Assembly (NCBI GenBank): GCA_900323505.1
Contig: OOIN01000017.1
Span: 62,001-126,000 of the forward strand
Direction of reading: 5' to 3'
DNA from: Ustilago trichophora
Taxonomy: Eukaryota; Basidiomycota; Ustilaginomycetes; Ustilaginales; Ustilaginaceae
Length of the DNA: 64,000 nt
The first letter of the stretch is position 1. The number at the start of each line of letters is the position of its first letter. The translations under genes were made by a program, and so were the position numbers. Under the pieces are notes generated by a model. It saw only the letters and a program-made list of their open reading frames with translations. It did not search any database and had not been told where the DNA came from. Positions 31,517 through 40,291 of this stretch are shown piece after piece.

Positions 31517-31794
31517 TTTTGCAGAACCGTTTCCACCCCAGCTATAGCGATTCTTTACGGTAGGATGAGAGAGAATAACGTTGAACGATGATATGATGGT
31601 GGATGGGGCAGAAGGTGGATAGCATCAAAACTCAAACTCCCCCCTCCCTTTGCTTCAAGATACAGTAGCTCCAACACAGCTCGCCTGACACCTGTCTCTC
31701 TCTCGTCTCTCCCTCGTGCCAAAACGCCCAGAATTGCGCCAAAACAGGCAACTCTTAATGGACGAAATCCCCGCGGCTGCTATTTTGCTGCTGG

Positions 31795-31812
31795 CTGTAC
31801 TGTACTGTACAG
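31795..31812. promoter_or_regulatory. GTAC palindrome array
   Basis: CTGTACTGTACTGTACAG lies about 280 bp upstream of the GPI-anchored protein gene. It is a perfect palindrome over GTACTGTAC plus flanking bases. Confidence 0.45.
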
Positions 31813-32150
31813 TCGATCCTCCGCTGCCAGATTTTTGTTCTTTTTTAGAAAATGCCAAATGCGGGGCAATTTTCTTTTTTGTGAAAGATGAGTGTTTTGT
31901 GCGCTCAATGCCCGATTCATATCCCGATCTAATCGGGGTTTGATTTGGCACACTCACACAGTACAATCTACCTGGAAGCTCGTCTCCTCAGCTCTTCTTC
32001 TGTCAGCAATCAAGCTTATACCAAGTCAATCAATCAAATGTAAAGAGTTCTGGTATTGAGAACAGCGAACACAAAGGGAATCACAACAAACAAGGGAAGA
32101 AACGCTGTCTGCAGCCATCCAAAAGAAAACAAAAACAAGGAAAACCGATA

Positions 32151-32172
32151 TACAGTACAGTACAGCACTGTA
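32151..32172. promoter_or_regulatory. GTAC palindrome array
   Basis: TACAGTACAGTACAGCACTG followed by TA lies just downstream of the MBOAT gene stop, so it is not always in a promoter. Confidence 0.4.
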
Positions 32173-32204
32173 TCCAACCGAATTGACCCGACCTTGCTTT
32201 GCTT

Positions 32205-33917
32205 TTACTGACCAAAGAGGTAAATAAAGCTACCTCTGGGTCTGTCTCTAATGGGCATCAGTTCGTACCTAAGAGCTTCCAACTGTACGAAGAAACCGCT
32301 TTTGATGAATGGCGAGCAGAAGAGCGGAATTACAGCCAAAAAGAAGGCATGCAGCATCAGCACCGATACCAGCGTGGGGATCTTGTTGTTGATCTCGGGA
32401 TAGGTACGTTTAAACCAGGTAGCTGTCACGGTGGCTACACCGTTGAGGAGGAAAAAGACGAAATTTTCGCCATTGGCAAAGCCAAGTGTGAAATAGGTAA
32501 TGTGTTCGTGAAAGATTCCGGACATGGCAAAGGTGACAATGGCGGCGGCCGCTTTGGGGAGGAATGAGGATTTTTTGGCTGGAGTGGCGGTGCCAGAGCG
32601 AGTAGAGTTGGCGTTGGTGGATTTGGTAGATTTGGCGTTGCCACCGCGCTTGCGAAGTTCCGAATCAGCATCGTTGACCTGGGAGAGAGGTTTGAGACCG
32701 GAAGCGTTGCGTCGGCGACCACCGTTGGAGTGAGCATGTTCATCTTCGCCAGAGGTGTGGCCGGCATCGGTTTCGGAAAGCCCATCCATGTGAGAAAAGT
32801 TTTTGTTAGCAGCAGCTGCAGCAGCGGCCTTTTTGCGACGAATCTGAGTCTTTGTCTTTCCACCACCAAATACGACGCGATGGAGGACCGAGGCAATGGC
32901 GCGATTCCAGTGACTCCAGAAGAGACGAATGTTGGTAGTACCCAAAGGGTTTTCAAACATATCTGCCATCTCGACGTTGATCAAGATACCGAGGAGCTTG
33001 AGGAGACCGTCACCAAAGAGAGCGAGAGCCATGAGGATGCAGAGACCGAGTGCGTCGCAGTAGCAGTGGTAGGCGAGCTGGCTCATGTTCCTCGTCAATT
33101 CAAACGGAGGGATAAAGTAGAGGGCACCAAACATGGCAACGGCCTCGATGGCGACCTTTGGCATACCTTTGAGATTCTCCCATCTAGCGTTGCGTTGATA
33201 GCCCTCTTCGGCTGTACGATCAGCAATGTCATCGAGTTCCTTGGGGAAAGTCCACAGCTGGGCAAAGAAGCGAGCAAAGGACCAACTGTTGACTTCTTGC
33301 ACGGATCGAATGTGGAAGATATCCCAAACCAACAGGCAAGATCTGAAACCCAAAGCGGGCCTCCAAAAATCGAGAAGCATCACGCCGGATCTACCCGTGA
33401 CCAACGGCCAAGCGAGCAACGAGACAATGAGCGAAAGGATGGAAAACCATTTACCCAGCTGCGATTTCACCGCAAGCTTGTGGTAGAGGAAAAAGGCTAC
33501 CACGGCGGATCCGACGATAAACGACAACATGCGAACGGCAATAATGCCAGCAGTCCACAAGGGATAAGGTGGAACATCGTATTCGACCACCTTGTAGCCA
33601 AATTTGCGTGCCGTGTCGAGAACGGGATCGGAGGCGAGAAGCTTGAATCCGAGCTTGGAGTGGGTCTCTTTACCAGCCAAGCTGGCGAAAAAGGTTGATG
33701 CCTTGTCTTGGAAAGACATGGCTTCTAAGGGAGTGTATGAGAGTTTAGGAGGGAAGGTGTAAGTGATGGTATCGATGGACGATGGTCGCTGCTGACGTCG
33801 GGGAGGTTTATAAACAAGGAAGGTCCATAAGAAGAATGCGTGCACGATGGGGGCATAGGAGCACAGTCTGTTGGACCAAAAGAATGAGAAAAGTGGAGCA
33901 TTGACTGTTTCCTCCAC
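32205..33917 (-). CDS. MBOAT/wax-synthase-domain membrane acyltransferase (570 aa)
   Basis: Single-exon gene for a multi-pass ER-type O-acyltransferase. The wax-synthase/MBOAT_2 marks are 'LFWSHWNRAIASVLHR' (the FWxxxWH-like motif) and 'FAMSGIFHEHITYF' with the catalytic-type His at about residue 470. Between these two motifs lies a long hydrophilic, Ala/Lys/Ser-rich insert (about 350-445), which is unusual in length. The substrate may be a fatty alcohol, sterol or secondary metabolite; sequence alone does not decide. The start is uncertain: 33917 adds an N-terminal hydrophobic helix ('APIVHAFFLWTFLVY') followed by 'KPPRRQQ', typical for the family, whereas an ATG at 33720 (MSFQDKAS) would drop it. 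I prefer 33917. Confidence 0.85.
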   Translation of the reverse strand: MEETVNAPLFSFFWSNRLCSYAPIVHAFFLWTFLVYKPPRRQQRPSSIDTITYTFPPKLSYTPLEAMSFQDKASTFFASLAGKETHSKLGFKLLASDPVLDTARKFGYKVVEYDVPPYPLWTAGIIAVRMLSFIVGSAVVAFFLYHKLAVKSQLGKWFSILSLIVSLLAWPLVTGRSGVMLLDFWRPALGFRSCLLVWDIFHIRSVQEVNSWSFARFFAQLWTFPKELDDIADRTAEEGYQRNARWENLKGMPKVAIEAVAMFGALYFIPPFELTRNMSQLAYHCYCDALGLCILMALALFGDGLLKLLGILINVEMADMFENPLGTTNIRLFWSHWNRAIASVLHRVVFGGGKTKTQIRRKKAAAAAAANKNFSHMDGLSETDAGHTSGEDEHAHSNGGRRRNASGLKPLSQVNDADSELRKRGGNAKSTKSTNANSTRSGTATPAKKSSFLPKAAAAIVTFAMSGIFHEHITYFTLGFANGENFVFFLLNGVATVTATWFKRTYPEINNKIPTLVSVLMLHAFFLAVIPLFCSPFIKSGFFVQLEALRYELMPIRDRPRGSFIYLFGQ

Positions 33918-35314
33918 AAATCAAAGCAAGCGCTTGGCTCTTGTCTGGATTTGACCGATCAAGTCACACCAAAAACGTGAAAGCTGATTTCTCTATTTGG
34001 CTGACTGGATTTCTCTCGCACAGCCGCTGCAACGACGCTCTCAGTTGAATCCTTTTGGCACTTGAGCCGATTTTATCGAATTTTATGCAGTTCTGTTGAC
34101 TGCTCTGATTGCGGCTTGGAACAGATCCCGCCTTATGGTTTCAGATTTTCATTCACTTTAGCCGACCCTCTCTCTCTCTCTCTCACACACAGCAAAACCT
34201 TTTGGCTGGCTTCATTGTATTGTTCGTGGCGTACACACACAGAGGGACGACTGGACTGTCGGAGACGTCAAGTGTGTGAGTGTGTGTCTGGAAGCTGATC
34301 ACAAACCCTCTCTTTGCTACCTTGCGCGCTTGCGCCATGGAAAGACGCTACCTAGAGAGAGAGAGATTCGGGTTTCCCCACCTTGACTCTCGCTTAGCCG
34401 CTGCCGTCGTCAACCAGCGCCAAATCGAAACAGAGTGTAATAGCAAACTGGTATCGCTGACATCAGTATACCAGCTACCCGAATTACTTTTGCCACCTTC
34501 TCTGTCTTGCTTCTCCTTTTCTTGCACAGCTACTCACACACAGAAACATAGAGGTCCGTCGTCATCACTGTTCCTAGCTTTTTTCTTTTTGTTTTGTTTT
34601 GGACGGGCCAACATTCTGAGATCCTCGCCATGTGCCATCAACGTAACGCAAAACTTTCTTGTACCAAAATCACCGTTTCTGGTCTCCGTCACCCACTCCA
34701 GTTACATCGGGAGTCTACGGAATCCAAAAACCTCCGTAACGTCCGGGGACAGGTGATTCTTCGGGTAACAACACACAAACCCATGCAGCTGCCGCCGTGT
34801 TTCTCACCTGCATAAGCTACTCACTACTGTACCGTGGCGGAAAAGCGGCACAGTGGAGAGACGGCTCGGATCTACTGTCGGTCAAATATTCAGCCTCGTC
34901 CAGTGCGGGACCCGATCGATACAAATTCATTTCATATCGATACAAACTGGCTGAGGCGTCAAAAAAAGGAGCCGCGCAGAGATGGGGTGGTAACCTTAAT
35001 GCACCACCACCGGGAACTGGGTTGAGCCGGCTTGCTTTGCACCACAGCTCTCCAGACACTTTGTCGCGTGCGTCGGCGAGATGCAATCGGGCTTACTCTT
35101 TTCAAGCCCGATTGGAAGCAAGCAGATTGAGATGGATTTTCTCCGCATTTTCCTCGTAGTTGGCCGAGTTGATTGCCGAGCAAAGCAACGCCTCGCCGTG
35201 GGGACACATTCTTCCCAATTCCCAACAGTAGTTGTTGCTCTCCTTGTACTGTGGACCTTGTCATGACTCACCATCTCCATCAACAAGCCCACTCCATCCC
35301 TTCTTCTTCCCATC
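33918..35314. other. Divergent intergenic region, no gene seen
   Basis: This 1.4 kb stretch lies between the MBOAT gene and the ABC ATPase gene. It contains CTCTCTCTC and CACACA runs near 34170-34195 and 34235-34245, a GAGAGAGAGA run at 34355, and ATCGATACAAA repeats at about 34915-34950. Open frames of up to 158 codons lack protein-like composition or known motifs. Confidence 0.5.
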
Positions 35315-37306
35315 ATGCGGTCGATAGCAACTGCTCTACGCTCCAATGCTCCTAGACCACCTCTCAGATCTATCTCCGCCTTACACTCGATCTCACGCAT
35401 CTCTTCTTACAACCTTCGATTCTCCTCGACAACATCACTGCCGCCCATACTCAAGCTCGAAAATGCCAAACTCTCTAGTGTCCCCTCATCCACTCCACTC
35501 AACTGGACCATCAATGACAATGCAGATTCTGAATGTTGGGCCATCATCGCACCCGCTTCTGAAGCCGGCGGAGCCGTTCGACGAGAACTCATTTCCATTC
35601 TCTCTGGCCAACTTCGCCCTCGCCTTTCCTCTTGCAACTTGCAACATCCCCCACCGCACCCTTTTCTATCCTCCACCAGCAAAGAGAACCCCCTTCCTGC
35701 TGGTAAATTCATCAAACACGTCTCATTCGCAACAAAAATGGGCACTTCTCCCTCTTCCTCCTCCTCATCATCCAGCAGTAACGACTTTACCAACTATTCC
35801 GCCCGTTACGGCGCCATTCGCGATCAAGACCGAATTACTCTCTACGAGCGACTCATGGATCTTTTAGACTGTCCCGTTGGCCTGATTGCTGCTCAGAAAC
35901 TCGTCCCTGATCCTTTCACAACCCCTTCTTCTCCTCTGGACGAAGTGGGACTGTTCAAGTACAAGTCTGCCTTGGAACGCCAACAGGCCCTACAAAAAGC
36001 ACACGAGGCGGATAAAATCATAAAATCCATGGCTCCCCTCTTGCTCATCGATGATCAACTTTTACATAGACCCGTAATCGCCCTCTCCAATGGTCAGACG
36101 AGAAGAGCCAGGATCTTGAGCAGCTTGATTACCGGAGCGCAAATGGTCGTGTTGGAAGAACCTTTTTCTGGGATTGATGCGGCGACGAGGGTGAAATTGA
36201 ACCAACTTTTCAAGCAATTGCATGCCAAGAGGAGACCAAGATTGGTCTTGGTGTTAAGGGAGCAGGATGACGTTCCGGAATTGGTGACTCATGTATTGAG
36301 AGTGAATGATGATGGGGAGATTACATGGATTGGTCATCGCGATTCTTCTCACTCTCTTTCTTGCAGCACACAGCACAGCGAATCGACGCAAGGTGGACCG
36401 GATATAATCCTCTCCAACTCCCAAGCCAACATAGGTACAGGCGATAAAACCTGTCCACCCCTTCTCTCTCTTAAAGATGTTTCCATCGTTTATGGCGACA
36501 AAACGGTTCTCGACCGCATCACACTCGACATCCATCCAGGTCAACGTCTTATCTTGGCAGGAGATAATGGTTCTGGTAAAACAACTTTGCTCGCTTTACT
36601 ACTTGGCGATCATCCCAAATCGTTTTCGTTTGCTTGTTCAAACCTTTCTCTATTCTCTCATGCTCGAGATCATCCTAGCAATGCACGGATGCTGTTGAAT
36701 CGTAAAATGGGTCATTTGAGCCCTGAATTGTTCAACGCTTTTCCTCGTCGTTCTGTTAAAACTGGAGGTTTAACGGTGGGAGAAGTGGTTGCTAGTGGTT
36801 TTGAAAACGTTTTTAGCCGTCGGAAATATACCCAATCTCAAAAAGATAGAGTTTATGCTCTGCTGGAGGTGTTTCACGATTTGATAAAGGATCCTCCTCG
36901 GCAAGGATCAATCTCCTCCTCCTCCTCCTCGTCGTCATCTTCTTCTTTTTTGGAAGATAAAGGAGAAAAAGACCTATCCTCACTCTCAAACAAAGACTTT
37001 TCCTCGTTAAGCCACGGTTCACAAGCATTAGTACTTTTCCTTCGAAGCATGGTCTCCAATCCACCCTTACTCGTACTAGACGAACCATTTCAAGGCATGG
37101 ATAAAAAACAAGTCCAACGTGCAAGAGCATTTTTAGACCATCCTGAAAACTACCCAGTCGGAAACACAGTCCAAGAAAGACAAACCGATTTAAAACAGAG
37201 ACAAAATATCTCAATCATACTCGTCAGTCATTATCAAAACGAATGGCCAACTTCCTTCGGTTCGTTACTCAGGTTAAAGCATGGAAAGGTTATAGAACGC
37301 TTCTAG
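35315..37306 (+). CDS. Soluble double-NBD ABC ATPase, ModF/YDR061W-like (663 aa)
   Basis: Single-exon gene. There are two ABC nucleotide-binding domains and no membrane segments. NBD1 has the signature 'LSNGQTRRA' (257-265) and Walker B 'VVLEEPF' (278-284), but no Walker A lysine: the expected position reads 'IIAPASEAGGAVRREL'. NBD2 is intact, with Walker A 'GDNGSGKTT' (416-424), signature 'LSHGS' (565-569) and Walker B 'LLVLDEPF' (585-592). The N-terminus is Arg/Ser-rich with almost no acids (first 50 residues), which looks like a mitochondrial presequence. Two poly-Ser runs coded by TCC/TCA repeats interrupt the NBDs. The layout fits the small fungal group of yeast YDR061W, of unknown function. 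A shift in base use (more AT) is visible in the second half. Confidence 0.88.
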   Translation: MRSIATALRSNAPRPPLRSISALHSISRISSYNLRFSSTTSLPPILKLENAKLSSVPSSTPLNWTINDNADSECWAIIAPASEAGGAVRRELISILSGQLRPRLSSCNLQHPPPHPFLSSTSKENPLPAGKFIKHVSFATKMGTSPSSSSSSSSSNDFTNYSARYGAIRDQDRITLYERLMDLLDCPVGLIAAQKLVPDPFTTPSSPLDEVGLFKYKSALERQQALQKAHEADKIIKSMAPLLLIDDQLLHRPVIALSNGQTRRARILSSLITGAQMVVLEEPFSGIDAATRVKLNQLFKQLHAKRRPRLVLVLREQDDVPELVTHVLRVNDDGEITWIGHRDSSHSLSCSTQHSESTQGGPDIILSNSQANIGTGDKTCPPLLSLKDVSIVYGDKTVLDRITLDIHPGQRLILAGDNGSGKTTLLALLLGDHPKSFSFACSNLSLFSHARDHPSNARMLLNRKMGHLSPELFNAFPRRSVKTGGLTVGEVVASGFENVFSRRKYTQSQKDRVYALLEVFHDLIKDPPRQGSISSSSSSSSSSSFLEDKGEKDLSSLSNKDFSSLSHGSQALVLFLRSMVSNPPLLVLDEPFQGMDKKQVQRARAFLDHPENYPVGNTVQERQTDLKQRQNISIILVSHYQNEWPTSFGSLLRLKHGKVIERF

Positions 37307-37597
37307 ACTTTGTAATTTTCATTCATGTCAAAAGAACATGAGGTTGCTCTAAAAACAAGTTTTGAGAATCGTCTGTGGTCAGTTTGATATGGCAAAAGGT
37401 GGCATGTCAACAGGTTGCTCTTCTCTCTAAGATTGCACACTCTCTCCAGATATTAGCCCGCACTCTTGACGGCAAAAACCACTCTTCACTGGACGACCCA
37501 CAACCGAACTCCAAGACAGCAATTTTCTACTGTTTGTATAACATTTGGCGTCCTATAGACTGGGGGTACACAAATCCTTTCCTCCCCGTAAGACAAC
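37307..37597. other. Convergent 3' spacer ABC ATPase / AIP1
   Basis: This is about 290 bp between two convergent stops. It has ordinary mixed sequence and no motif I can name. Confidence 0.35.
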
Positions 37598-39421
37598 TCA
37601 AGCGCCCTCATGCCTTTTAACCTTCCACGTGCGCACTACAGCATCAGCACCTGCACTTGCAAACTCTCCATCATTCAACCAAGTCACCGCCTGTACACCA
37701 TTCGCATGTGCATTCTTGATAGCAATATTCTTCATCGGCTTCTTAACGCTCCACACGTAAACATGGGTGTCCAAACTGGCCGATACGGCGTGAGTTCCAT
37801 CCGGCGAAAATCGAATATCGTTGATGCGGGCCGAGTGAAAGACCCAGTGGGCGATCTTGAGCGACTTTGTGGTGAGATCGTACACTTGAATTTTCCCATT
37901 GGACTCTCCAGCTGCGAGAAGCGAGAGCTGAGGATCAAATGCAAGCGCGGTAACGGCAGATCTATTGTTGGTGAAAGTGGTAGATTGGCTAAGAGCGCCA
38001 GAAGAATGCGTGTAGAGGTGGACTTTACCATCTTCAGCTCCAACGGCAACAAGCGAGGCATCGGCAGAGATGGTCGCAGAGCAAGGAGTGTATGTGGTAC
38101 TGTGGTGGGTCCTTTGACCGTTTTCGATAACGTCGATGCCATTGGAGCCGGCGACGACAACCACACCGCTGGTGGAGGCTGCACTACCCTTGGGCTGGCT
38201 AGATGTGGATACGGCTGCACCAGCATACTTGCCATCAGAGATCTTACGCACCGAATCGTCCATGCTAACCACAAACGCACCATCGCGAGTCGAGTGCACA
38301 CCCAACACTGCCGCATTCAAACCCTCCCCACCGCTCACCGGCTTGCATACACCATCAGCCGTCCACGAAAGCACCTTGCCATCGTAACTTCCACCCAGCA
38401 GCGTCTTGCCATCCTCAGCTACGTCGAGAGATCGCACGCCAAAGCTTTTGCAGGCACCGTGAAGCTTGTTGACCTTTCCACCTTGTTCGATGACGTTGAG
38501 ATCTCCAGAAAAGCTGAGAGAGATGATGCGGTTGCCCGCCCAAACAAGACCCACTTGCTGATCATTGACTTTTTGGCTGCTCTGGCCGTTGAAATCGTGC
38601 GAGGCCTCGATCTTTTCGGAGGCGATATCCCAGACTTTGACAAAGCCGTCGGCGCCAGCCGTGGCGATCTTTTTGCTATCGGGGGAAAAGTCAACGGCAA
38701 AGATGGTTCCAGTGTGTCCACCTGATGCTTTGGCAGAGAGCTCGACGATGGTGTCGCCTGTCTTGCCGTCGTAGACGAATACCTTGCCGTCGGAGCCGAC
38801 CGAGACAAAGTGGTCACCGTTGGATGCGTAGGCAACATCCTGTACGAAGCGCGAGTGGGTGTTGATGGTCTTGTTGTACTTGTAAGGTGCACTGTGGTAG
38901 AAGACGAGGTTGTTGTCGTCTCCAGCGGTAACAGCGCGGAAGGGGCGATCTTTGCGGATGGCAACGGCGTTGATCTGTCGACTGTGACCCGTCACTTCAC
39001 CGACACTGGAACCGCTGTCAAACGAGAAAGCATGTCCGAAACGCTCCCTTCCATCACCGACAGCAATGATGCGCTTTGACTCGCCATCCCAGGCAAGATC
39101 GTTGACGCGACCAGCAATGACTTTGACCTCGTTCTTGATGATCTGCTCATCACCGACGAGATCCCACACTCGCACGTTACCAGCCTGATCGGCAGAGGCG
39201 CAGTAGTAGCCGGTAGGAGAGATGCGGGCTACTGTGGTGGGCTGAGTATGCTGCGAATAGGCAAGAGCTGGCTTGGAAGGGTCGGTGATGGAGCGTACAT
39301 AGACGGTGCGATTCTGACAGTAGACGACCTTTTCGCCCTTGGGATCAGCCGAGATCTTGGTGGATTGCGCACGGATGGTGGCAGGATTGCCTGGTAGAAG
39401 GTTTTGTAGTGTCACCGACAT
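37598..39421 (-). CDS. AIP1: Actin-interacting protein 1, WD40 repeats (607 aa)
   Basis: Single-exon gene. The protein is made of WD40 repeats arranged as two beta-propellers, as in Aip1/WDR1, which works with cofilin to disassemble actin filaments in the cytosol. Visible repeats include 'GNVRVWDLVGD', 'DGFVKVWDIASE', 'DGKVLSW', 'DGKVHLYTH', 'NGKIQVYDLTT', 'DTHVYVWSVKK' and 'DAVVRTWKVKR' at the very end. The N-terminus 'LLPGNPATIRAQSTKISADPKG' is characteristic of the family. The length (607 aa) equals the usual 600-611. I chose the ATG at 39421; an in-frame ATG 60 bp upstream adds only a Leu/His-rich stretch. The gene is divergent from the Kex2-site protein gene, sharing an 870-bp upstream region. 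Confidence 0.95.
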   Translation of the reverse strand: MSVTLQNLLPGNPATIRAQSTKISADPKGEKVVYCQNRTVYVRSITDPSKPALAYSQHTQPTTVARISPTGYYCASADQAGNVRVWDLVGDEQIIKNEVKVIAGRVNDLAWDGESKRIIAVGDGRERFGHAFSFDSGSSVGEVTGHSRQINAVAIRKDRPFRAVTAGDDNNLVFYHSAPYKYNKTINTHSRFVQDVAYASNGDHFVSVGSDGKVFVYDGKTGDTIVELSAKASGGHTGTIFAVDFSPDSKKIATAGADGFVKVWDIASEKIEASHDFNGQSSQKVNDQQVGLVWAGNRIISLSFSGDLNVIEQGGKVNKLHGACKSFGVRSLDVAEDGKTLLGGSYDGKVLSWTADGVCKPVSGGEGLNAAVLGVHSTRDGAFVVSMDDSVRKISDGKYAGAAVSTSSQPKGSAASTSGVVVVAGSNGIDVIENGQRTHHSTTYTPCSATISADASLVAVGAEDGKVHLYTHSSGALSQSTTFTNNRSAVTALAFDPQLSLLAAGESNGKIQVYDLTTKSLKIAHWVFHSARINDIRFSPDGTHAVSASLDTHVYVWSVKKPMKNIAIKNAHANGVQAVTWLNDGEFASAGADAVVRTWKVKRHEGA

Positions 39422-39593
39422 TTTGTTGGTTCTGGAGATGGAATCGAGATGGAGATCGAGGTGAGAAAGAAGGACAAGCACAGCCCCTGAACCGATTCAA
39501 GTTGGAACTATTCTTCCTTCAACTGCGCTGTGACTTCCGAGAGCGTTGCACTCCACACCTGTCAAGCCAAAAGCCACGCGGCACAACCGAAAC

Positions 39594-39610
39594 ACTGTAC
39601 TGTACTGTAT
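39594..39610. promoter_or_regulatory. GTAC palindrome array
   Basis: ACTGTACTGTACTGTAT lies about 175 bp upstream of AIP1. Same motif family as the other intergenic arrays. Confidence 0.45.
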
Positions 39611-40097
39611 AGAAAAGACACCCAACACGTCCGTGCGCGATGTTTTGTTGAAGAAACTGTGTTAGACTAGAGGGTCTTACATCTTTACATATTCAATCGA
39701 GACTGTGGCTCAGTTTTCTTTTCTCCCTTCTTCATCATCATCATCCTTCGCTCTCCAATTTAGCTACTACTTCATAAAACCCTCAAATGTGGGACCAATG
39801 GTCGACTACATTCAACGCTCGCAGTCACACTCGGCGAAAATGGGCTGCCGCAGCGATCTCGGTCGTCCGCAGTACCCAACGGCAATCTCCTGCGTTTAAC
39901 CACCCACATACTCAGACCTACCGGAGAAAACAAATGAGCGGCAACTGTGCGGTCGTAGTGAATTCGACCATTGAATTTACACATGAAGTGATACCTACTT
40001 GTCACCCTTGCTGCTTTGCTTGTTGGAAGGTGCCGCCCACTTGTCGAGTTGTGGTGATGGTGGTGGTTACCTGACCCACACCCCTTGTGCTGTCTTG

Positions 40098-40106
40098 TAT
40101 ATAAGG
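40098..40106 (+). promoter_or_regulatory. TATA box of the large Kex2-site gene
   Basis: TATATAAGG lies 186 bp before the ATG at 40292. The long pyrimidine-rich tract TTCTCCTCTTGCTCTTCTTC that follows is typical of a strong fungal core promoter. Confidence 0.55.
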
Positions 40107-40291
40107 CTACCACCCAGCTGGCGGCCAGCCGCACCTCATTTTCTCCTCTTGCTCTTCTTCTTTCGCCTTTGTACCACCATTCTTACAAATCTGAATCGCC
40201 CAGCATAATCTCGACATAGCAGAGCATCCATTGTCTTTCCCAACGTCGTCGACAGGCATCGACATTTCCCGTTTGGGGCTAGTCTGCAGTC

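Larger units (their letters stand above)
31517..32204. other. Intergenic region with two GTAC arrays
   Basis: This 688-bp spacer lies upstream of the wall-protein gene and downstream of the MBOAT gene. It holds CTGTACTGTACTGTACAG at 31795-31812 and TACAGTACAGTACAGCACTG (to 32172). No gene seen. Confidence 0.55.
39422..40291. other. Divergent promoter region AIP1 / large Kex2-site protein
   Basis: This 870-bp region contains the GTAC array ACTGTACTGTACTGTAT at 39594-39610 on the AIP1 side and a TATA box (TATATAAGG) at about 40098-40106 on the other side, 186 bp before the large gene's ATG. CATCATCATC lies at 39732-39743. No gene seen. Confidence 0.55.

Noticed and set aside
32730..33698. 322-codon frame antisense to the MBOAT gene
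   Set aside because: It lies fully inside the MBOAT coding region and is low in hydrophobic patterning; a mirror frame.
34280..34756. 158-codon frame upstream of the ABC ATPase
   Set aside because: No motif, low-complexity start, no good splice or promoter signals.
37610..38725. 371-codon frame antisense to AIP1
   Set aside because: Same reason: it lies fully within AIP1, is rich in Arg/Gly/His as expected from a reversed WD40 gene, and has no family motif.
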